A stretch of 64,000 nt of DNA from JAJDFU01 sp964641965. Its GTDB lineage: Bacteria > Bacteroidota > Bacteroidia > Chitinophagales > Saprospiraceae. The position numbers and the translations under genes were made by a program. Below, one piece after another: positions 46,358 to 55,737 of this stretch (its first letter is position 1; every line of letters begins with the position of its first letter). The stretch lies in contig CAZXLD010000004.1 of assembly GCA_964641965.1 (NCBI GenBank), positions 62,001 to 126,000 on the forward strand, in the 5' to 3' direction. The notes beneath the pieces are model-generated. The model saw only the letters and a program-made list of their open reading frames with translations. It was not told the origin of the DNA and did no database searches.

Positions 46358-46921
46358 ATGGCACTCCATCAGAGTATAGCTGCGCAATTGTTTGAATGGA
46401 TGGTTGAATCTTATCATCGCCTGCCTGAAGCTGATATTTTAGACCCAGACATCAGGGTTGAGCTTTTGGAAGGACAAATCATTCAAATTAGCCCATAGGA
46501 TCAAAGCATGTAGTTTTTGTCATACAACTCACCAGCTTTTAAGCCAGCTTGCCCAAGGTAGATTTAAAGTGTACGGAATTCTACTCGAATAAACCTCCAA
46601 TCTAAACCTCAACCAGATCTAGCTTTATTGAAAAACACCGCAGATGGTTATTTGAATAGGCTTCCAGAAGCCAAGGATGCACTTCTACTTATAGAGGTTT
46701 CAGGCACAACCCTCAAGAAGGATAAAGAAGTAAAATTACCGCTTTATGCAGCAGCAGGAATACCAGAATGCTGGATCATAAATATTGAAGGCGAACAGAT
46801 CGAAAAACATACGCATCCATCCCCTAAAGGATGCCAATAAGTTTACCATTTCCACTTGGAAGATACACTAGAGTCTGCGGTGGTTGGTTCTATTCCTGTT
46901 GTGGATATTTGGGTAGGTTAA
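46358..46921 (+). pseudogene. Decayed Uma2-family nuclease gene
   Basis: The first part, MALHQSIAAQLFEWMVESYH..VELLEGQIIQISP*, from 46358 to 46498, is the N-terminus of a Uma2 (DUF820, PD-(D/E)XK) protein, cut by a stop. Beyond it, in other frames, come a central part (about 46500-46620, readable as a helix ending in LLE) and NTADGYLNRLPEAKDALLLIEVSG, DKEVKLPLYAAAGIPECWIINIEG (46628-46840), and then HFHLEDTLESAVVGSIPVVDIWVG to 46921. Together these cover most of the family in order, with at least three frame changes. The fold's usual Asp-and-Glu-x-Lys regions are partly recognisable. Non-functional. Confidence 0.82.
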
Positions 46922-46949
46922 CTTCCTACTTTTTAACAGCAACCCTCCA

Positions 46950-48341
46950 CTAACTGGTTGCCTTCTTCTTCCGACGGGTCTTAAACAACTCCACTACTTC
47001 TTTTTCGGTCAAAAACTTAAGATCTGTGAAATTGGTGGATACAAACTTCTTAATATCCTGGTAATCCTTACCGCGCTTATCGGTGTACCGTTTTTGCAAG
47101 CGTTTAATGTAAGCCAGCGAATATTCTTTCAAATCCTGATTAAACTGCTGGTTACCGAAAATATCCATGTAACGTGGATAGTATTTCACCAGGTCAAAGA
47201 ATTTAGGATAATCGTCTTCTGTCAGTTCCAAGATGGCAGATCCAAAATATTGAAAGACCGCTTGTCTGACGGCATCATTGACCAGAGATAGACCGGGGTG
47301 AATATTGTGAAATCCTTTTACTTTCTCTTGTACTTCTTCAGCTTCAAATCCGTGTTCATGTAGCAAATCGGCCATCAGGAAGTATCCACTTACATCATCC
47401 TCTTCACTTTTCTCGATCAATTCCGATAACCATAATTCAGCTTCCGGACGATACTCAATAATGTCGCTATGGTAAAGCTCTAGCAAGAAAGAAAAGAAAT
47501 GACTTTCAAAATCCTCCAGTTCCTTTCTGGATTGAGCTATTTTGGCTTTTACCTGATCCCTCACTTCATCTTCTCCTCCCATAAAAGCAGCAAACAGGAT
47601 AGCTACCTCCAATTGCTCTTTAGTGCCATCAAATTCAGAATTGGTGATCATTTCCAGCATGGGATTTACCAGGCTGCTATTCTGCCGATTGTTTCCAATT
47701 CGATAAAAGAGGAACCGCTTGAGCGGGGAATATAGGGTAGGCAATTCTTCCCGCTCTACCGGAAAGCTTGCAGACAGGAAATTTTCCTTTTTAAATTGTC
47801 GGGAATAATTGTCATATCCCTTGATACGCCCTTCCAAAAAACGCAGGTCTTCAACCTTCATGCTTTGCAAGTAGTAGCGAACCCGTTTGTTTACTACCTC
47901 GTTTATGAGATTGGTAACCCAAATATCACTACTCAAGGCGAATCCAATTTGAATAGACTGTCCAATTCGTTTGCGCAACTGTTCAAAGTTGGCGGACTGT
48001 GCGATGGCTAATAGAATATCTTTGAAGTGATCCTGAGGCCTTACATATTTCCACTCCTTGTTGATTTCCCCTCTCAATACGGAATAACCCAAAATCTTTT
48101 GGAGGGCTAATCCTTCAAAATTTTCATCAAGCAGAATCTGTTCCAAATGGATCAACTGAAGGGGATGTTCTTCTGCTACCTCAGCATAAATCTGATATAT
48201 TCGAGGCTCGAACTGATCTTTCAATCGGTTGTAAAACTCCTCCTCTTCTTCCTCAAGGTATTGCGCCAGTTCTTCGGAAGCCTGAATCTCTGCAGCCAGC
48301 TCCTCTAATTGTTGAATATACCTGTCTTCCAGTTCGTACAT
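46950..48341 (-). CDS. Hypothetical helical protein, 463 aa
   Basis: A soluble 463-residue protein with no signal or membrane segment, rich in Glu, Leu and Tyr. The N-terminal 55 residues are strongly acidic and helical (LAQYLEEEEEEFYNRLKDQF), the middle looks like a stack of helices (about 60-430) that could be HEAT- or TPR-like, and the C-terminus is basic (LFKTRRKKKATS). I recognise no family. A strong hairpin (48362-48394) lies 20 bases upstream of its ATG on the minus strand, and rpsP is the next gene upstream. No function is proposed. Confidence 0.75.
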   Translation of the reverse strand: MYELEDRYIQQLEELAAEIQASEELAQYLEEEEEEFYNRLKDQFEPRIYQIYAEVAEEHPLQLIHLEQILLDENFEGLALQKILGYSVLRGEINKEWKYVRPQDHFKDILLAIAQSANFEQLRKRIGQSIQIGFALSSDIWVTNLINEVVNKRVRYYLQSMKVEDLRFLEGRIKGYDNYSRQFKKENFLSASFPVEREELPTLYSPLKRFLFYRIGNNRQNSSLVNPMLEMITNSEFDGTKEQLEVAILFAAFMGGEDEVRDQVKAKIAQSRKELEDFESHFFSFLLELYHSDIIEYRPEAELWLSELIEKSEEDDVSGYFLMADLLHEHGFEAEEVQEKVKGFHNIHPGLSLVNDAVRQAVFQYFGSAILELTEDDYPKFFDLVKYYPRYMDIFGNQQFNQDLKEYSLAYIKRLQKRYTDKRGKDYQDIKKFVSTNFTDLKFLTEKEVVELFKTRRKKKATS

Positions 48342-48361
48342 GTTCCGATTATTTAAAGATA

Positions 48362-48394
48362 AACCTGATAGTGCAACAAAGGCACTACCAGGTT
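48362..48394. repeat. Strong hairpin upstream of the 463-aa gene
   Basis: AACCTG.TAGTGC pairs with GCACTA.CAGGTT (13-base arms with one mismatch) around AACAAAG. It lies in the untranslated leader of the 463-aa gene or at the end of the rpsP transcript; two shorter palindromes (CGCCTA-tg-TAGGCG at 48447-48460 and AAGAGGTT-aata-AACCTCTT at 48478-48497) fill the same 266-base gap. No clear T-run marks a terminator. Confidence 0.55.
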
Positions 48395-48607
48395 CACTTC
48401 ATATATTAGAAATAAAGTATAGCCGGTAATTGCGGCCTAGAGATAACGCCTATGTAGGCGATAACTCAGGCTTGGGTAAGAGGTTAATAAACCTCTTTAT
48501 GTATAGGCCAAATATACTATCCTTTAACCCATTATTCAAAGGAGTATATGCTGCATGCAGGTGAAATACCTGAAGTTGTCATCAGGCATCCCGTATTCAG
48601 GTCTACC

Positions 48608-49180
48608 CTACTTTTCTTCTTTAGCAGGCTCTTCCTCTGCCTCGGTTGCTTCCTCCGCCGATTCCTCAGCTTCCGGAGCGGCTTCTTCTTCAGTTTCAGC
48701 TTCAGCAACCGGTTCGTCCTGTTCTTCTGGCTCTGGAACAGGTTCTTCTTCTACTACCTCTTCAACCTTTGGCGCCTCACCAAAAATCTTGGCTAGCAGC
48801 GCCTCCTTCTCTTGGGCGGTTTGAACTTCCGCCTCCTGGATCTTAGCCTCTTTTGCTGCAATCCATTCTTCGTACTTGGCCTCGGCCTCTTCCATGGTCA
48901 TAGCGCCTTTCTGAACGCCACGCATCAAGTGCCTTTTGAAATAAACACCTTTATACCTGAGGATCGCTCTAACCGTATCTGTAGGTTGGGCTCCCTTTGT
49001 CAACCAATCAAAAGCCTTTTCTCGATCGATCTCAATGGTAGCCGGCTTGGTCATGGGGTTGTATGTGCCGATCTTTTCGATGAATCTTCCGTCTCTAGGC
49101 GAACGGCTGTCGGCAATTACAATGTGATAAAACGGGGCTTTTTTTCGCCCTTTTCGCTGCAATCTAATTTTAACTGGCAT
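48608..49180 (-). CDS. rpsP: 30S ribosomal protein S16 with long acidic C-terminal tail
   Basis: The start at ATG 49180 (MPVKIRLQRKGRKKAPFYHIVIADSR) is the family start; a frame open to 49216 adds 12 residues. The first 80 or so residues are the normal S16 (SPRDGRFIEKIGTYNP, RILRYKGVY-type end). It then continues for about 100 residues of Glu/Ala-rich sequence (to residue 190), which is usual in Bacteroidota S16 proteins though not in others. It has a very good promoter (49253-49283). No rimM, trmD or rplS follows, so the common operon is broken here. Confidence 0.95.
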   Translation of the reverse strand: MPVKIRLQRKGRKKAPFYHIVIADSRSPRDGRFIEKIGTYNPMTKPATIEIDREKAFDWLTKGAQPTDTVRAILRYKGVYFKRHLMRGVQKGAMTMEEAEAKYEEWIAAKEAKIQEAEVQTAQEKEALLAKIFGEAPKVEEVVEEEPVPEPEEQDEPVAEAETEEEAAPEAEESAEEATEAEEEPAKEEK

Positions 49181-49252
49181 GCTTGGTAAATAATTATTCG
49201 TTAACGCAATACCCACTTACTCCCTGAAGGGACGGTGGATTTTTACCGGCCG

Positions 49253-49283
49253 CAAAGGTATTTTTATTTTCCTGAATATCAAA
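49253..49283 (-). promoter_or_regulatory. Promoter of rpsP (TTTG-N19-TACCTTTG)
   Basis: On the minus strand TTTG (49280-49283) and TACCTTTG (49253-49260) are 19 bases apart, an exact match to the Bacteroidota sigma-A-type consensus. The start of transcription would be near 49246, giving a leader of about 65 bases with a small TCCCT..AGGGA hairpin. Confidence 0.8.
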
Positions 49284-49345
49284 CAGTATAAGCGAATACC
49301 TTTCCCTGCAGATTTCTGCTAGTTGAATGCTACGGCTCAGCAGCA

Positions 49346-49513
49346 TTATCCGTGTGGCCGGTCAATGATTTGTTCTTGCTCTTCAGTCTGTACCGGATCC
49401 AATCCAATCATTTTCAATCCAAAATACAGCCCTAGCAGCAGGAGTAAGATCAGGATTAATCGCCAGACAAAGGATCCTCGTTGTCTTGGTTCGGGAATAT
49501 TAGGTTGTTCCAT
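49346..49513 (-). CDS. Small single-helix membrane protein, 55 aa
   Basis: ATG 49513 to TAA 49346 gives MEQPNIPEPRQRGSFVWRLI followed by a strongly hydrophobic helix (about residues 17-33, LLLLLGLYFG) and a hydrophilic acidic C-terminus (QTEEQEQIIDRPHG). Signal-anchor topology is likely. It lies between malQ (upstream on the same strand, 62 bases) and rpsP. No family recognised; composition and spacing make it a credible gene. Confidence 0.6.
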   Translation of the reverse strand: MEQPNIPEPRQRGSFVWRLILILLLLLGLYFGLKMIGLDPVQTEEQEQIIDRPHG

Positions 49514-49575
49514 AGGGCCTGCAAACTATTACACTCATGGCGAGACCAAATTTAAAAGCTTTGATGACCGACTTC

Positions 49576-52257
49576 CTAGGCACGACCACTTTCTTCCAAC
49601 AAGTTCCGAAGTTCTTGATTGAATTCCACCTTTCCCTGGAGGTCTTGAATCGTCAGATGCATTCGGTAGCGCCAGTAATGCTTGGGGTTAGCTGGAATAT
49701 TTATCCTTTCCTCCTGTGGTGCATCTCTGCGCAACTGCTTATCCATACCCATGAGATCTTGTAACTGAAAAATACTCCACATAGCTGGACTGTACACATG
49801 CTGTACGATGATGGCCTTATTGATCCAGGGCTCACAAGTGACCGGAGCCGTACCGGCTTGTCCAAGCTCTTGGTTGAAAAAACGCTGGGTTATTTTCCGA
49901 TCTTCTTCCCACCAACCCCTGATTGTACTCATGTCGTGCGTACTCGGAGTAACGACGCTCAAATATGGAGCGTCTCTAGGATGGAAAAAAGCACGGGCAG
50001 GATCCTTGGGCATTCGCTGAATTTCCAGACTTAAAAAGCCCAAATCCTGCATGACTCCAGGCACACTTTCGGGCACCATCCCTAAATCCTCTCCACAAAT
50101 CAGCATATCTGTTGCCGATTTTATAGCCGGTAATTTCTGAAGGGCTTCTTTTCGCCAAAACTCATCCTGTCTACGGTAGAAGTAATTGATATATAATTCT
50201 TTCAAAGAAGCTTGTACAGCGGCATCCAGTTGTTGAAAACTATAGGTTTCCTCCATTCGGATTCTGAAATGAAACGAACTGGTTGGATCTCCTTCTTCCG
50301 GAAAAAGCAATACGTTGCTGATCAAATCGAACAATGCCTGTTTCCAATGCCTCATCTCCGGTTGACTACCCAGCAGTTCTTCCACTTTCCGTTGGGTATC
50401 ACATATCGTCTTTAGCGTATACAGGTCGTCGCCGTCTTGATCCAGAAAATGCACCCTTGCATAGTCTGCATCAGCTCCAAACAACTGCTCTATCAGCTCA
50501 TCCGTAATAAAAGGAGAGGTAAAACGCTTTCGGTCAAATGGAATTCCCCAACTTGAAAACTCACTCAGATGTACGGGTATACAAGGCACAAAATAGCCCA
50601 TGATCCCTTCAACGGCATCTAAGGGTATGCTCCAAATCCTAAAAAACCCCAGTATATGATCTATCCTGAAGGCATCAAAATAGTCACTCATCTGCGCAAA
50701 TCGGTCCTTCCACCACGAGAATCCATTGGCCTGCATTTCGGGCCAATTATAGGTCGGAAACCCCCAATTTTGCCCTTTTACGGCAAAGTCATCCGGGGGA
50801 GCACCCGCTTGGCTATCCATATTGTATTGTTCGGGCGACACCCAGGCGTCACAACTGTACCGATAAATACCAATGGGTAAATCCCCTTTTAAAATCACCC
50901 CTTTCTCATGTGCGTAAGAAACTGCCCTACTCAATTGAAGCGATAAATGGTATTGTATAAAAAGATGAAAACCTACATCATCGAACCCAGGGTCAGAAGG
51001 GTCAAACCAACTGGATATTGCATTTGGATGGAACGCACTGTAAATCCCCCAGGCAGAAAAGTCAGCAGTGCCAAATTCATTCCGCAGCTTACAAAAAGCA
51101 GCATAGGGGATCAACCAATCCTTATTTCGATCAAAAAAAGACTGGTAATCCGGATCCTCTATCCAGGACTCTTTCTGGCACTGATACAGCCGGGAAGCAG
51201 CGGCCAGTTTTTCCGTTAAAACAGCCTCGTAGTTGACTTCCGGAAGCTCCTTGAGCGTCTCCTTTCTAAAATTCAGGCCTTCCAGCAGTTCGGCATGGGA
51301 TTCACCTGCCACTTCTTCCAGGTTTAAATAGATGGGATGAAGGGCAAACACAGAAATCGGAGCGTACGGGTAACTATCTTTCCAGGTATAGGTGCTGGTA
51401 GTATCGTTGATGGGTAACAATTGGATCATCTTCATACCAATACCCACACACCAATCTACCAAAGCCGGTAGATCAGTAAATTCTCCTATGCCAAAACCCT
51501 GGTCCGAACGGAGACTAAATACCGGAATGGCCACGCCGGCTGCCCGAAAAGTGGAACCTGAAAAATGGGCAAAACCGTCCTGTACCAGAGTAAGCCCTTC
51601 CTTTTCGTGTACGGGTAAATGGCGATTTTCACCATCCTCAAACGTCACAAACCGATCTTGCTCCAGATCGTAAATCCCATATTTATAGGCCATAGGATAG
51701 GAAAAAGGCGGAAATCGCATACCCATTTCAAACCATTCTCCATTGCGTTGAAAAAGCCGCTTATTGATGGGGTCCCAATTTCCAAGGACCGGCCCCTCTC
51801 CCAATAAACAAATGATTTCATTGGGTTTTAGCAAGGGAGCCTTAACCCGAAAAAGAAAGTTGGAAGATGCCTGTAAGCCCGAGCTTTCCGAGACGCCTCC
51901 TACTTTCAGCAAGGTATTTTGAAAGGGCTTAGTAAAAAAAGCATTTTCAATCGTCCCGGGGTAGTTCCAGAAATCGAAGGTATGGACATCGGATCCAGTA
52001 CTTAGACCCCGGCTAATCACCCGGTCGGCTTGCCATTCATACGTCAGTATACCATCCTGATCCTCAAAAACATACTTGTATCGAATCACGTCTGTGGATT
52101 CGGGCATCTCTACTTTGGCATACCAGTATTTCCCATCCAGGTACTCCATAGGTAAGGCCTCGGCCTCATTGCCGTTACCCAGCCTTGCAATATTGCCGGA
52201 AAGGAAAAAACGCTGTCCAAAGACAGAATGAAACCTCAGGTAGAAGTGAATGGTCAT
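49576..52257 (-). CDS. malQ: 4-alpha-glucanotransferase with N-terminal CBM20 domains (GH77)
   Basis: An 893-residue cytosolic enzyme. Two starch-binding CBM20-type modules occupy about residues 1-115 (FYLRFHSVFGQRFFLSGNIARLG) and 125-235 (FRVKAPLLKPNEIICLLGEGPVLGNWD), followed by the GH77 barrel: SLRSDQGFGIGEFTDLPALVDW, GVILKGDLPIGI, FDAFRIDHILGFFRIW (nucleophile Asp) and LICGEDLGMVPE (acid Glu). This CBM20-fused form is the plant DPE2-like type of MalQ. It moves glucan chains between maltodextrins and glycogen. glgB lies at 30 kb; no other maltose genes adjoin. Probably monocistronic or followed by the 55-aa gene. Confidence 0.94.
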   Translation of the reverse strand: MTIHFYLRFHSVFGQRFFLSGNIARLGNGNEAEALPMEYLDGKYWYAKVEMPESTDVIRYKYVFEDQDGILTYEWQADRVISRGLSTGSDVHTFDFWNYPGTIENAFFTKPFQNTLLKVGGVSESSGLQASSNFLFRVKAPLLKPNEIICLLGEGPVLGNWDPINKRLFQRNGEWFEMGMRFPPFSYPMAYKYGIYDLEQDRFVTFEDGENRHLPVHEKEGLTLVQDGFAHFSGSTFRAAGVAIPVFSLRSDQGFGIGEFTDLPALVDWCVGIGMKMIQLLPINDTTSTYTWKDSYPYAPISVFALHPIYLNLEEVAGESHAELLEGLNFRKETLKELPEVNYEAVLTEKLAAASRLYQCQKESWIEDPDYQSFFDRNKDWLIPYAAFCKLRNEFGTADFSAWGIYSAFHPNAISSWFDPSDPGFDDVGFHLFIQYHLSLQLSRAVSYAHEKGVILKGDLPIGIYRYSCDAWVSPEQYNMDSQAGAPPDDFAVKGQNWGFPTYNWPEMQANGFSWWKDRFAQMSDYFDAFRIDHILGFFRIWSIPLDAVEGIMGYFVPCIPVHLSEFSSWGIPFDRKRFTSPFITDELIEQLFGADADYARVHFLDQDGDDLYTLKTICDTQRKVEELLGSQPEMRHWKQALFDLISNVLLFPEEGDPTSSFHFRIRMEETYSFQQLDAAVQASLKELYINYFYRRQDEFWRKEALQKLPAIKSATDMLICGEDLGMVPESVPGVMQDLGFLSLEIQRMPKDPARAFFHPRDAPYLSVVTPSTHDMSTIRGWWEEDRKITQRFFNQELGQAGTAPVTCEPWINKAIIVQHVYSPAMWSIFQLQDLMGMDKQLRRDAPQEERINIPANPKHYWRYRMHLTIQDLQGKVEFNQELRNLLEESGRA

Positions 52258-52406
52258 GACATGGTTAAATCAGGTGCTGTTCGAATCCCAAAAAGAGAGA
52301 CGAAATATAGGGAAAAGGAGCTTCATTTTCGCGGGATGCCTTGGAGGTGGATATGGGAAAGCAAGGTTTATTTTTACTTTTCCCAGAGCTGATAATTCAG
52401 GTAAGA

Positions 52407-54932
52407 CTAAATATCCATGCGAAAGCGCAAATTGAAACGCCGGGAGGTTAGGTTATTGGGAATGGCATACTGTTGTTCAAAGATGGTCTTAATCCAGGTG
52501 TTCCCCGATTGGTTTTGGACACCAAGCAAATTAAACACTTCGAAACTCAACCAGGTACCGCGTGAAAATCGCAAAAAGTGGTTGGGGTGCTTTTTGAGAT
52601 GACCGGGTTCAAAAAGAGCAACCGCAAATCCGATATCCACACGATAGTAAGGACGCAAGCGGTAGGTATTTCGGAAAACCGTATTGTTTTCCGGAAACCC
52701 AAACGGTAATCCACTCCCAAGGATCATGTTTAGTTTCAACTTAAAATTATCATTATTGGGCAGGTAATCCTGAAAATAGACCGCCAGCGAGATCCTCCGG
52801 TCGGTAGGCCGGGGAACCGAATTGACCGGAACTCCTTCTTCTTCGCCCCGTTCCCGGCGTTGGTGTTGAACTCCGTCCAAACGTTCACGAGCAGTCAGGA
52901 TGGACAGGTTGATCCAGGATTCCGCACCAGGAACAAACTCTCCGTTAAGACGAAAGTCAATACCTGCCACATATCCGGTGGCATCATTTTCCCCTGAATA
53001 ACGGATTCGAACATTTTCAATCTCATAGGACACCAGATCCCATAAGTGTTTGTAATAGATTTCCGATATGAATCGAAATTTCTTAGGGTTGTTACCCAAA
53101 AAGAAATCCCAGGTCAGCCCTCCTACCACATGGGCCGATTTCTGTGCTCTTAGGTCGAGGTTGAGCGTTCCGTCCAGGCGGCGCAATTCTCGATAAAAAG
53201 GAGGTTGGGCATAAATGCCCGCAGAAAACCGAAAAGAAATATCCGTCTTCCAACTCAAAGGCTTGTACAGCAGCTGCCCTCGGGGAGAAATCAACAGTTC
53301 CTGATTCAAGTCCCACCAACTAAACCGAACGCCAACAGAACCTTTGAATTCACCCACCCCTTCGGTGCGCCAGGTAAATGTTTCCTGCAGGAATCCAGAT
53401 AAGCGGATAGATTCCAGATTGTTTTTGCTTTTGACCACCTCAAACAACAACACTTCTTCCTGACTAAAAGGCAGGGAATACCCCGCCGAATCCAGGCGTT
53501 CCCACTCGTTGATCTGATCGCGAATAGTTTCGTGCTGAAATTTGGCACTCCACTGCAGAAAGTGGGTTTTGGTGCGGTTGGTGGTTTTCAAGACCTGAAA
53601 TTCTACTCCGCCTCGGTGTTCCGCATTATAGACCTGAACATCCAGAAAATTGCGCACAAACTCCTGTTGTGTGCCCGTTCCCAATTCTGCCAGTACTTCT
53701 CCAAATTGGGAGCTTCCCAGGTCCGCTTCAATCTGTCGCAGGCTATAATCCCCGATAATATCGAAGGTCTCGTTCTCATCAGAGGTAAAACCAGAACCCA
53801 TAAACTTGAGGAAATAGGGGTTTTTGGATCGATCCGGAATGTAGGTCAGTGAAACACCTCCCATAGCCGTTTCAAAATCAGTCACTTCTTGCCCCTCAAA
53901 AACCGTGAATAGCTCTAAAGCAAAATTGATTAACCCAAAAGCTGTACTTCGTTCATTCGGCACAAATTGGTAGATACTTCGGTTGTAATTACCCAGGATC
54001 CCTAACTGCCAATTTCGGTTCAGGTCAAACGTCAGGTAGGCTTGGATATCGGCAAAATTGGGAACATATTCTCCGGTTATATCCAGCCCACCCAGCAAGT
54101 ATCGGGTAGTTTTGTAGCGGGCACCAGCCAAAAACCGAAATTTTCGATAGCCATCCCGACTTAAGGGTACGGCTCCTTCGACATGTCCGGAAGCTCCGAG
54201 CAGGCTAGCCATTACGGAGCCTGCCAGCGAATCCGGACGTTTGTATTTAATATCCAGCACCGAAGAAAGCTTATCGCCATATTTGGCTTCAAATCCACCC
54301 GAGGAAAAGGATAAAGTAGACACCAGGTCCGGGTTGGGAAATGTAAGGCCTTCCTGCTGTCCGGACCGAATGAGTTGTGGCCTGTAAATTTCAAAATCAT
54401 TCACATAGACCAAGTTCTCATCGTAATTGCCTCCCCGAACCTGATACTGCGAACTAAGCTCTCCACCAGCTCCTGCCGTGGTACCAAGTGCAATATGGGG
54501 CAAAGCGCTTTCCAGGTTGCCGGTGGTGGTAGGCAGTAATTTAATCGCGTTCAAGTCCTCCACGATCATGCCCTCATTTTCCAACTGAGTTTCCCGAACC
54601 ACTACTTCTAGTCCAGAGGCCTCCGGTGCCAGAGCTATATCCACTCTTCGCCGGCTGCGCAGAGGCATAGCGCTGAAGTCCCGATTTACGGTTTCGTAAC
54701 CCAACCTGGAAAAAACCAAACGAAAAGACTTGCCGGAGGGAACTTGTATTTCGTAATTGCCATTCCCGTTTGACTCCACTACCTCACTCGTACCATCCAC
54801 ATATACCAGAACGACCTCAAGGGCCTGGCCGGATTGAGCATCTTTTAGTTTTCCGAAGACCGTTGCGGTTTGACTCTGTAGGCATACAGTTAAACCAAGC
54901 AGAAGGTAAAAGAAGAGTATCGTTTTTTTCAT
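52407..54932 (-). CDS. TonB-dependent outer-membrane receptor
   Basis: The start at ATG 54932 opens into a signal peptide (MKKTILFFYLLLGLTVCLQS), giving 841 residues; an ATG at 54980 is also in frame. After the signal come a carboxypeptidase-like domain (about 22-105, TATVFGKLKDAQSGQALEVVLVY), a plug (about 110-230, VVVRETQLENEGMIVEDLNAIKLLP and QYQVRGGNYDENLVYVNDFEIYRP) and a barrel ending in FNLRFRMDI, with the terminal hydrophobic residue typical of barrel insertion. Substrate unknown: no SusD partner is next to it. A separate promoter is likely, as the upstream rpe is far away. Confidence 0.92.
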   Translation of the reverse strand: MKKTILFFYLLLGLTVCLQSQTATVFGKLKDAQSGQALEVVLVYVDGTSEVVESNGNGNYEIQVPSGKSFRLVFSRLGYETVNRDFSAMPLRSRRRVDIALAPEASGLEVVVRETQLENEGMIVEDLNAIKLLPTTTGNLESALPHIALGTTAGAGGELSSQYQVRGGNYDENLVYVNDFEIYRPQLIRSGQQEGLTFPNPDLVSTLSFSSGGFEAKYGDKLSSVLDIKYKRPDSLAGSVMASLLGASGHVEGAVPLSRDGYRKFRFLAGARYKTTRYLLGGLDITGEYVPNFADIQAYLTFDLNRNWQLGILGNYNRSIYQFVPNERSTAFGLINFALELFTVFEGQEVTDFETAMGGVSLTYIPDRSKNPYFLKFMGSGFTSDENETFDIIGDYSLRQIEADLGSSQFGEVLAELGTGTQQEFVRNFLDVQVYNAEHRGGVEFQVLKTTNRTKTHFLQWSAKFQHETIRDQINEWERLDSAGYSLPFSQEEVLLFEVVKSKNNLESIRLSGFLQETFTWRTEGVGEFKGSVGVRFSWWDLNQELLISPRGQLLYKPLSWKTDISFRFSAGIYAQPPFYRELRRLDGTLNLDLRAQKSAHVVGGLTWDFFLGNNPKKFRFISEIYYKHLWDLVSYEIENVRIRYSGENDATGYVAGIDFRLNGEFVPGAESWINLSILTARERLDGVQHQRRERGEEEGVPVNSVPRPTDRRISLAVYFQDYLPNNDNFKLKLNMILGSGLPFGFPENNTVFRNTYRLRPYYRVDIGFAVALFEPGHLKKHPNHFLRFSRGTWLSFEVFNLLGVQNQSGNTWIKTIFEQQYAIPNNLTSRRFNLRFRMDI

Positions 54933-55053
54933 GCAAATGGAAGACTCAGAATGATGGTATTTCAACGGCAAGATGCACACTCAAGTACACGTTCTCATAG
55001 CGGCAGGGCGACAAGGTAGTATTTCGCTGTAAGTTATCGCACAGGAAAGGCTT

Positions 55054-55731
55054 CTAGGCAAAGCGTTCGACTTCATTACCCATATCTTTGAGTTCTTGAA
55101 TCGCCTGCAATGGGTCCTTTGCCTTGAATACGCTACTTCCGGCAACCAATACATCTGCACCGGCTTGCAGGATTCGTTGGGCATTTTGCAAACCGACACC
55201 ACCATCAATTTGAACCAGACCAGGCAGATTTCGGACGATTAATTTTTCTCGGATACGTTCAATCTTGTGCAAGGTCCGATAGATAAACTTCTGGCCTCCA
55301 AAACCTGGATTTACGGACATCAGGCAGATCAAATCCGCTTCTTCCAGTACTTCATCCAAAAGATCGACTCCCGAGTGTGGGTTTAAAGCCACCCCGGCTT
55401 TGGCTCCGGTCGCTTTTATTTGTTGTAATGTCCGGTGGAGATGCGGGCATGTTTCGAGGTGAACGGTAATATGATCGGCTCCCACTGCTCTAAATCGATC
55501 AATATATCGCTCGGGCTCCACTATCATAAGATGTACATCAAATGGCTTGTTCGAATGGGGCCGCAGTGCCTGTATAATTGGAAAACCAAAAGATATATTG
55601 GGCACAAATCGACCATCCATTATATCTAGATGCAGCCAGTCTGCCTCACTGGTATCCACCAATTGAACAGCTTCTGCAAGATGGGAGAAATCGGCTGCCA
55701 ACAAACTTGGAGCTACGAGATGACTCTTCAT
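55054..55731 (-). CDS. rpe: Ribulose-phosphate 3-epimerase
   Basis: A 225-residue TIM-barrel enzyme that interconverts ribulose-5-phosphate and xylulose-5-phosphate in the pentose phosphate pathway. The opening VAPSLLAADFSHLAEAVQLV, DWLHLDIMDGRFVPNISFG (metal His/Asp), FDVHLMIVEPERYI, ITVHLET, MSVNPGFGGQKFI and VQIDGGVGLQNA carry the active-site residues in order. Its start codon lies 18 bases after a strong intrinsic terminator, which suggests control by attenuation or leaderless translation from its own promoter; see the leader feature. Confidence 0.96.
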   Translation of the reverse strand: MKSHLVAPSLLAADFSHLAEAVQLVDTSEADWLHLDIMDGRFVPNISFGFPIIQALRPHSNKPFDVHLMIVEPERYIDRFRAVGADHITVHLETCPHLHRTLQQIKATGAKAGVALNPHSGVDLLDEVLEEADLICLMSVNPGFGGQKFIYRTLHKIERIREKLIVRNLPGLVQIDGGVGLQNAQRILQAGADVLVAGSSVFKAKDPLQAIQELKDMGNEVERFA

Positions 55732-55737
55732 GGGGGC

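Noticed and set aside
52268..52300. A GTTCGAATC word like a tRNA T-loop
   Set aside because: No acceptor, D or anticodon stem around it; it lies in the malQ upstream region.
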